A stretch of 64,000 bases of DNA from Channallabes apus (lineage: Eukaryota > Chordata > Actinopteri > Siluriformes > Clariidae): assembly GCA_030522415.1 (NCBI GenBank), contig CM060108.1:54600452-54664451 (forward strand). The letters run 5' to 3'. The position numbers and the translations under genes are program-made. Shown here piece by piece: positions 56,060 to 64,000 of this stretch; position 1 is the first letter of the stretch; each line of letters starts with the position of its first letter. A model generated the notes under the pieces. It worked only from the letters and a program-made list of their open reading frames with translations. It was not told the DNA's origin and ran no database searches.

Positions 56060-57160
56060 AGGGCTCGAGGTGAGGTTTCTTAATTATTGGTTTGATAACT
56101 GATACTTTAAAAGATTTTGGAACATAACCAATGCTGAGTGAGGAATTAATTATTCTTAACAGCGGTTCTGTTATTACTGGTACTATCTGTTTAAGAAAAT
56201 GTGTCGGTATAGGATCTAATATACAGGTTGATGAATTTGCAGAAGAGATGAGTGAAATTAGTTCATTCTCTTCAAGGGGAGTAAAGTATTCTAGGTTTGA
56301 ATCTGACATGGCTAGGTTAACATCTGTATCAATTACATTGTTTGGTTTCAAAGCCTCAATTTTATGCCTGATATTTACAATTTTATTATTAAAAAAGTTC
56401 ATGAAGTCCTCACTATTGCATGATGTTGTTGTGGAGATTTCTGTAGTGGTCTTATTTCTGGTTAATTTGGCTACGGTATTAAATAAAAATCTAGGATTAT
56501 TTTTATTTTCTTCTATAAGAGTGGAGAGATACGTTGATCTAGCTACACTAAGAGCTTTCCTATAGTTCAGGATGCTCTCTTTCCATGCTATTTGAAATAC
56601 CAATAATTTAGTTTGACGCCATTTACGCTCTAATTTCCGAGCAGTCTGTTTTAAAGTGCGCGTGTGATCGTTATACCAGGGAGCGAGTTTCTTATCTCTA
56701 ATAATTTTTCTTTTAGCTGGAGCTACATTATCTAAGGTACAACGAAGTGTCGACTCTAAATATTCAGTCGCCTGATCAAGTTCTGTGGGGTCAGACGGTG
56801 ACCTAATCGAAGTTGGTAACTCTGGGAGATTACTGATAAAACTCTGTGTGGTAGTTGATGTGAATGTACGTTTAATACGGTAGCGCGGTGCTGTGCGTAC
56901 ATTATCACTGTGAGACACTTGAATGGAGACAAGATAGTGATCTGAGATAATTTCAGACAGTGGAATTGTGAATACATTTCTTATAATTAAACCGAAGAAT
57001 ATTACTAAATCTAAAGTGTGACCTGCTTTATGAGTGGGTCCTACTACACACTGATTTACGCCTACGGAGTCCAGTATGGATATAAATGCTGTTCTCAGAG
57101 GGTCTTCTGGATTCTCAAAATGAATATTAAAATCTCCAGCAATTAACAGCTCGTTTTCAA
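56058..57160 (-). mobile_element. LINE fragment: endonuclease end to start of RT
   Basis: The minus strand gives the C-terminal endonuclease text LLIAGDFNIHFENPEDPLRT and VGPTHKAGHTLDLVI, then after a frame change an open 286-codon stretch (56058-56918) with KKLAPWYNDHTRTLKQTARK LERKWR and DPIPTHFLKQIVPVITEPLL, ending just before the RT core. It looks like the region missing from the acap3-intron element. It stops abruptly next to the promoter-like segment. Confidence 0.8.
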
Positions 57161-57485
57161 CCTTCTCAAGTTCTCCTCCTCCACTTCTCCGCTCCCTGCT
57201 CTGGCTTCCTGTAGTTGCTGCATCAAATTCACAAACCCTGATTTCCTCCTATAATGCTAAAAATGGCCCAGCACCCACTTACCTCTCCGCTCTAATCCGC
57301 ACCACACCACGTTCCCTCCGATCCTCCAGCACTGATCGCCTCGTTCAAACATCTCTCTGGGATCGAGGAAGACATTCATCCAGACTCGTTTCTGTTCTGG
57401 CACTGAGGTAGTGGAACAAACTTAATCTAGATGTCCGTACAGCAGAGTCTCTGACAAACTTTAAACAATAAGTCAAGACGTAGTG
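57155..57485 (+). mobile_element. L2-like LINE 3' fragment, plus
   Basis: LWLPVVAASNSQTLISSYNA, then GPAPTYLSALIRTTPRSLRS and LNLDVRTAESLTNFKQ correspond to the RT C-terminal end, same family as the 22.6 kb fragment. Confidence 0.65.
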
Positions 57486-58252
57486 ATTTCTTTAATACTT
57501 TAGGGCTCTAAAAAAAAAAAAACACCCTTCCCAACAGGGTTTAACTGATGGCACAGTTGTAACCCAGTGTAAGGATCTGTCCAGTGATGGAAACTTTTCT
57601 GAAATGTAGAAGTTGCTCTGGATACAGTAAGAGCTTCTGCCAAATTCCTCAATGTAAATATAATTATATGAATGCATGTACAGACGACCCCCCAAAAAAT
57701 GTATACACTTTTCAGCATAAAAAATATACGCCTCTCTTTTGATGGTCACATGATCGCATCAGTGCTGGTGTGACTACTGACATCTTTAGAGGAAACGTAA
57801 TAGTACAGTACCACACTGCTACCTTAATTCAGTCTCAGTTTTAAAAGAGGGCATACTGCAGACTGGTGAAGTGTGTATACATTATTTTTTGTCCCTTATA
57901 TATACTGTATATAGTCATGTGTCTTTCAAGGCATTTGTGAAGATTATCTTTATTTTATGAGTTCATTATTAAGTACAAAACAAGCATTTCTGATTTCCAC
58001 ACATTAGTACTCCAGAAGAAGCTCTTACATCTTATAATATCTGTACGGAAGGAAAAAAGCAGCATATTGTGTAAAAGAGCAGATTTTAGACAAAAAAAGA
58101 AAAACAAGAAAAGAAAGCTTCTGGGTTTTGCTGCATGAAACACACGATGTCTGGTTCTGCAGGAGGTTCAGTAAAACTCAGCAGCTTATTTCCTTATAAA
58201 ACTGCACACACACCATGAGGAGTGGAGAATGCTTTTGCACGGTAATATACAG

Positions 58253-58255
<3 letters not shown>
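57486..58255. other. intergenic, nothing recognised
   Basis: No gene or clear element seen. Confidence 0.35.

Positions 58256-58256
<1 letters not shown>

Positions 58257-58311
<55 letters not shown>
58257..58311 (+). repeat. (TA)n
   Basis: About 27 TA units; target of the hAT-type MITE insertion. Confidence 0.95.
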
Positions 58312-58312
<1 letters not shown>

Positions 58313-58581
58313 CAGAGGTGTCAATTAACGAAGTACAAATACTTCGTTACCTTACATAAGTAGAAATTTTGGGTATCTATACTTTACTGGAGTAATTATT
58401 TTTCAGCCGACTCTTTACTTCTACTCCTTACATTTTCACACAATTATCTGTACTTTCTACTCCTTACTTTTTAAAAATAGCCATGTTACTCTATTTTTAT
58501 GATAGAGTTATGAAGTATTTTTGAACCCTAGTATCTATACTTCTACTCAAGTAATGAATGTGAATACTTTTGACACCACTG
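58313..58581. mobile_element. hAT-type MITE, 269 bp
   Basis: Ends CAGAGGTGTCAA and TTGACACCACTG are inverted repeats with one mismatch in twelve. The 8-bp flank TATATAAT is identical on both sides (58305-58312 and 58582-58589), the length typical of hAT insertions. No coding capacity. Confidence 0.9.
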
Positions 58582-58589
58582 TATATAAT

Positions 58590-60518
58590 ACACACAGCCA
58601 TACACACCTGGTGAAGTCACATAGTTACAAAATGTCCAGGAGAAACCAGAGCTATGTTTAATGTTGTACGTTTTGCATCTTTTACACGAGTAAATATTTG
58701 CATGAATGCTCTGGTTTTCTACACAATGCTAAAGTGTAATAAGCTCAGGATGCTGCTACTTTCAGTACAACGTAATTAACATGTAACACCGTAGGTTTGT
58801 GCTACAGTAGCTTATTTTGACTTGGCAGAACATCTCATCGGGATTTACTGTAAACCACCAAAGCTTCACCAGATTTCCTTCGTTCATCGCTACTTTACTG
58901 TATAGTTGAATGAAACATTATCCAGTTGTTGCATTACAACAGTGTGGAAACAGGAGTGTAAAGAGTATTTACTTAGATAAGTTTACACATGGATCAGATT
59001 GAAGTTAATCAGCTCCAGGAGCTTTTATGGGTATGTCTCATAGGGCATGTGATGTCATTTACATTGTGTTTATGTGGTGTGTTTGGCCTGTGTTACACCC
59101 CCTATTATGTCCATTAAAGGGGAAATGGGTTTTAATTGTGGGAAAAAAGTGTTAATTTACCCGTAAATGGTTAATTTACACATTTGGTCATCATGTAATT
59201 CATTTCAGTTCAGCTGGGCTTCACTGGCAGGAATGGTAAATAAAAAATTACATTATTGTAAAGCAATTACAGATGGTAGATTACAATGTAAAAACATAGT
59301 CGGTAAACAATAATAATAAAAACAACAAACAACAACAAAGAAAGCATCAACATTAACAACAAACACTCTCCGTAACTGAACCGTAGTGACTAACAGATTG
59401 TGAGTAGTTGGTGTTATTTCACTATTTTAGTCTGCTGTGCAGTGTGAAGCCTCGCCCGATCTGCCGGGTGTCCCGGCTCAGTAAAACTCTCCCCTCAGTC
59501 TGACTCTTCTGAGTGTGGACGTTTCATTCGTCCCCACGTTAGATTGTGTGAGGTCTCGGTGAAGAGATTGACTAGATGAGGTGTTCCACAAGTGCTGAGA
59601 TCTCTCGCACTATCAGCAGGGGGCGACGTGGAACCACACAGCACTGCCTTCTGGAGCAGGACACGTGGAAGTGATCTAGATTAGAAACTCGCTGAGTAGC
59701 GCAAGAAAAGAAAAATGAGATCAAGTGAAATCCTCTTAAATCTAGATATACCTATCTATAAATACTTAAAATACATTAACAACAACAAATGATTTTTAAG
59801 CTTATTTTCACTCATGAGGTAATAAAATTGTAAGCAAACTTTTCTTGTTCTATTGGCAGAGAATTGAGCTTAAAAACTGAAACGAGCCAAATTATCAGCC
59901 AAAAGAACAAAAGGTTTTTGTGTAAAATCTGAAGAAATCATTAAGATTGAGATATTATTTACATTTATTAGGGTCTTTTTTAACTCACCAGGTATTTTCT
60001 CCAGTGAACAGATTCACACACTGAATGTGATGTGCACAATTTTCTGTTATCCAAAGTGACTTGCAGTTGAGATTGAGTACATTTGTCTTCCTAAAGATAA
60101 GATAAGATCAGATATATATTTAATCAGTAGACACATCAGAGTGTCTATGTTACAGCAGCAGGAAAATTAATGTGTACAGTACGGTGTATAAATACTAAAG
60201 AATTGAAACAAACAATACGGTACACTCAAGAAATGAATCATGGTGTAGATTTTTCAAAAATGATGTAATCAGATTCCTTAATCTTTAAGGCCTCCAACAC
60301 CGATCAGTGCATAGGGCAATGAGCAGCTTCAAATACCTGTTTGCTGCTTTGTAATGGCATTTCAGCAGCTGCTCTCTTAATCTGATGAATTTGTCTTGCA
60401 GAAACCTTCTTCATTCTGCCTTTATCTGCACGAACCTGTCTGTGCTCTGAATCAGACACAAATGTCTTCACAGTACGATGATCACGCTTAAGTTTTCATG
60501 AAATATCTAATGTTTTTA
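58590..60518. other. intergenic, nothing coding seen
   Basis: Includes a CTCF-like CAGCAGGGGGCGAC at 59614-59627. No recognised gene. Confidence 0.35.
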
Positions 60519-60520
60519 TA

Positions 60521-62109
60521 CAAACCGGATTCCAAAAAAGTTGGGACACTAAACAAATTGTGAATAAAAACTGAATGCAATGATGTGGAGATGGCAAATG
60601 TCAATATTTTATTCAGAATAGAACATAGATGACAGATCAAAAGTTTAAACTGAGAAAATTTATCATTTTAAAGGAAAAATATGTTGATTCCAAATTTCAC
60701 GGTGTCAACAAATCCCAAAAAAGTTGGGACAAGTAGCAATAAGAGGCTGGAAAAAGTACATTTGAGCATAACGAAGAGCTAGAAGACCAATTAACAGTAA
60801 TTAGGTTAATTGGCAACGTGATTGGGTATAAAAAGAGCTTCTCAGAGTGACAGTGTCTCAGAAGCCAAGATGGGTAGAGGATCACCAATTCCCACAATGT
60901 TGCGCAGAAAGATAGTGGAGCAATATCAGAAAGGTGTCACCCAGCGAAAAATTGCAAAGACTTTGCAGTTATCATCATCAACTGTGCATAATATCATCGG
61001 AAGATTGAGAGAATCTGGAACAATCTCTGTGCGTAAGGGTCAAGGGCGTAAAACCATACTGGATGCCCGTGATCTCCGGGCCCTTAAACGACACTGCACC
61101 ACAAACAGGAATGCTACTGTAAAGGAAATCACAGAATGGGCTCAGGAATACTTCCAGAAACCATCGTCAGTGAACACAATCCACCGTGCCATCCGCCGTC
61201 GCCAGCTGAAACTCTACAGTGCAAAGAAGAAGCCATTTCTAAGCAAGATCCACAAGCACAGGCGTTTTCATTGGGCCAGGGATCATTTAAAATGGAGTGT
61301 GGCAAAATGGAAGACTGTTCTGTGGTCAGACGAGTCACGATTCGAAGTTCTTGTTGGAAATGTGGAACGCCATGTCATCCGGACCAAAGAGGACAAGGAC
61401 AACCCAAGTTATCAACGCTCAGTTCAGAAGCCTGCATCTCTGATGGTATGGGGTTGCATGAGTGCGTGTGGCATGGGCAGCTTGCATGTCTGGAAAGGCA
61501 CCATCAATGCAGAAACATATATTCAGGTTCTAGAACAACATATGCTCCCATCCAGACGTCGTCTCTTTCAGGGAAGACCCTGCATTTTTCAACAAGATAA
61601 TGCCAGACCACATTCTGCATCAATCACAACATCATGGCTGCGTAGGAGAAGGATCCGGGTACTGAAATGTCCAGTCTGCAGTCCAGATCTTTCCCCTATA
61701 GAGAACATTGGGCGCATCATAAAGAGGAAGGTGCGACAAAGAAGGCCCAAGACGATTGAACAGTTAGAGGCCTGTATTAGACAAGAATGGGAGAGCATTC
61801 CTATTTCTAAACTTGAGAAACTGGTCTCCTCGGTCCCCAGACGTCTGTTGAGTGTTGTAAGAAGAAGGGGAGATGCCACACAGTGGTGAAAATGGCCTCG
61901 TCCCAACTTTTTTGGGATTTGTTGACACCATGACATTTTGATTCACCTTATTTTTCCCTTAAAATGATAAATTTTCTCAGTTTAAACTTTTGATCTGTCA
62001 TCTATGTTCTATTCTGAATAAAATATTGACATTTGCCATCTCCACATCATTGCATTCAGTTTTTATTCACAATTCGTTTAGTGTCCCAACTTTTTTGGAA
62101 TCCGGTTTG
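60521..62109 (+). mobile_element. intact Tc1-like transposon, 1,589 bp
   Basis: Starts CAAACCGGATTCCAAAAAAG and ends with its inverted copy; TA lies on both sides (60519-60520, 62110-62111). The inverted repeats are about 215 bp long and nearly identical; each holds an outer and an inner AAAAAAGTTGGGAC direct repeat (the IR/DR layout). A full-length transposase frame lies between. Very few mismatches between arms suggest a recent insertion. Confidence 0.95.
60870..61889 (+). CDS. Tc1-like transposase, full length (339 residues)
   Basis: Cuts out and re-inserts the element at TA sites. ATG 60870 (MGRGSPIPTMLRRK) is chosen because it gives the usual Tc1 length of about 340; an in-frame ATG at 60822 would add 16 residues. 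Domains: two helix-turn-helix units (about 10-110; IVEQYQKGVTQRKIAKTLQL, STVHNIIGRLRESG), a GRKTI-type linker near residue 60, and the catalytic core with first Asp in VLWSDESRF, second in IFQQDNARPHSA, and the third acidic residue in CSPDLSPIENIG. The frame has no stop or shift. Confidence 0.93.
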   Translation: MGRGSPIPTMLRRKIVEQYQKGVTQRKIAKTLQLSSSTVHNIIGRLRESGTISVRKGQGRKTILDARDLRALKRHCTTNRNATVKEITEWAQEYFQKPSSVNTIHRAIRRRQLKLYSAKKKPFLSKIHKHRRFHWARDHLKWSVAKWKTVLWSDESRFEVLVGNVERHVIRTKEDKDNPSYQRSVQKPASLMVWGCMSACGMGSLHVWKGTINAETYIQVLEQHMLPSRRRLFQGRPCIFQQDNARPHSASITTSWLRRRRIRVLKCPVCSPDLSPIENIGRIIKRKVRQRRPKTIEQLEACIRQEWESIPISKLEKLVSSVPRRLLSVVRRRGDATQW

Positions 62110-62111
62110 TA

Positions 62112-62610
62112 CTGTACCTTGTCCAAGGCATTGCAATATTTGAGGCTTTTCGGCAGCAGAGATCCTTTTTCTTTCCCATATTGCTTGAAACCTGTGACCT
62201 GCTTAATAATGTGGAACAACCTTCTTCAATTTTCCTTTAATTGGGTTTATCTGGCAAACTAATTATCACACGTGTCTGAGATTCATTTCAGTGATCCAAA
62301 GAGCTCTGAGACACAACACCATCCATGAGTTTAATTTAAAAACTAAACATTTAATGGTTATGACACTTACATACAATTTGCATAATAATTTGGTACGCGG
62401 TATATTTCGTTCCGGAAGCGTGCTTGCATATTAAAACACTCGTATATCAAAGTGGCTCGTCTTGCCAAACGCTCACAGACCGAGTTACTCACAGTCCAAG
62501 GTTCCACTGTATATACAGTATAAAATGTGTGTGCAGAGAGAGTTTTTGTGTGTTTGTGCGCATCTCATGGCTTTAAAATATATGAATATTGCTGTGACTG
62601 GTATTGGGAC
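62112..62610. other. intergenic with possible MITE end
   Basis: AAGGTTCCACTGTATA near 62498 resembles a hAT-type MITE terminus (CAGTGGAACC reversed). No gene. Confidence 0.35.
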
Positions 62611-62615
62611 ACAAC

Positions 62616-64000
62616 CATGACGATACTATGACGATACTATGACTTTACTATGACGATACTATGACTTTACTATGACTTTACTATGACGATACTATGACAT
62701 TAGTATGACATTACTATGACGATACTATGACTTTACTATGATGATACTATGACTTTACTATGACATTACTATGACGATACTATGACATTACTATGACGAT
62801 ACTATGACGATACTATGACGATACTATGACTTTACTATGACGATACTATGACGATACTATGACTTTACTATGACTTTACTATGACGATACTATGACATTA
62901 GTATGACATTACTATGACGATACTATGACGATACTTTGACTTTACTATGATGATACTATGACTTTACTATGACATTACTATGACGATACTATGACGATAC
63001 TATGACTTTACTATGACGATACTATGACGATACTATGACTTTACTATGACGATACTATGACTTTACTATGACTTTACTATGACGATACTATGACGATACT
63101 ATGACTTTACTATGATGATACTATGACTTTACTATGACATTACTATGACGATACTATGACGATACTATGACTTTACTATGACGATACTATGACGATACTA
63201 TGACTTTACTATGACGATACTATGACTTTACTATGACATTACTATGACGATACTATGACGATACTATGACATTACTATGACGATACTATGACGATACTAT
63301 GACTTTACTATGACGATACTATGACGATACTATGACTTTACTATGATGATACTATGACTTTACTATGACATTACTATGACGATACTATGACGATACTATG
63401 ACTTTACTATGACGATACTATGACGATACTATGACTTTACTATGACGATACTATGACTTTACTATGACATTACTATGACGATACTATGACTTTACTATGA
63501 CGATACTATGACGATACTATGACTTTACTATGACGATACTATGACTTTACTATGATGATACTATGACTTTACTATGACGATACTATGACGATACTATGAC
63601 ATTAGTATGACATTACTATGACGATACTATGATGATACTATGACTTTACTATGATGATACTGACATTCCTGTGACATTACTATGACGATACTATCACATT
63701 ACTATGACATTACTATGACATTACTATGACATTACTATGATGATACTATGACTTTACTATGATATTACTATGACTTTACTATGACTTTACTATGACTTTA
63801 CTATGACGATACTATGACATTCTTATGACTTTATTATGACGATACTATGACATTACTATGACTTTACTATGACGATACTATGACATTACTATGACTTTAT
63901 TATGACGATACTATGATGAAACTATGACGATACTATGACATTACTATGACTTTATTATGACGATACTATGACTTTACTATGACTTTACTATGACGATACT
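62616..64000 (+). repeat. 11-bp satellite TATGANNNTAC, >=125 copies
   Basis: The unit TATGA-CGA-TAC alternates with CTT, CAT and TGA versions at three inner positions. It runs to the window end, so its full length is unknown. The left part shows a higher-order pattern; the right 300 bp is less regular. Confidence 0.95.

Noticed and set aside
60822..60869. Upstream start for the Tc1 transposase
   Set aside because: The 16 extra residues are not typical of the family; ATG 60870 gives the usual length.

Overview
This is nuclear DNA from a teleost fish. Evidence: two single-copy vertebrate genes with many GT-AG introns, abundant (CA/TG)n microsatellites, and fish-type mobile elements (Tc1 elements with long inverted repeats, L2/CR1-like LINEs ending in ATTCA-type 3' tails, tRNA-derived SINEs, PIF/Harbinger and hAT relatives). 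An otophysan such as a catfish is possible, but the sequence does not settle the species.

Layout. (1) 1-6.6 kb, + strand: the last nine exons of acap3 (ArfGAP C-terminus, ankyrin repeats, C-tail), with a 3.85 kb intron that holds a damaged LINE. (2) 6.6-16.9 kb: no host gene recognised. It holds a 2 kb, 60-bp minisatellite (about 34 copies), SINEs, two LINE fragments, a hAT end and a split 20-bp minisatellite. (3) 17.0-26.3 kb, + strand: complete eif2b5 (eIF2B epsilon), 16 exons, 716 residues by my splice model. Several introns start with a (CA)n run and end with a (TG)n run. (4) 27.7-46 kb: a small C2H2 zinc-finger cluster with three finger exons (30.3 kb +, 39.6 kb +, 43.4 kb -), candidate first exons at 27.8, 37.7 and 55.8 kb, a duplicated N-terminal coding exon at 45.8 kb, and interspersed Tc1, Harbinger, LINE and SINE copies. 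The 30.3 kb finger exon lies between two ~150-bp inverted repeats. (5) 46-58 kb: a graveyard of LINE and Tc1-like fragments, plus a GC-richer promoter-like segment at 55.8-56.0 kb. (6) 58-64 kb: a hAT-type MITE with a perfect 8-bp target duplication, an apparently intact Tc1 element, and an 11-bp satellite running off the window end.

The two host genes are ordinary eukaryotic loci: a GTPase-activating protein for Arf6-type endosomal traffic, and the catalytic subunit of the translation-initiation exchange factor. The zinc-finger genes are probable DNA-binding regulators of unknown target. The most unusual signals are the CA/TG-bracketed introns of eif2b5, the inverted-repeat-flanked zinc-finger unit, the 60-bp array carrying one CCAAT box per repeat, and the composite 11-bp satellite. 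I see no wholly new multi-gene system. All splice sites, families and boundaries were read by eye.
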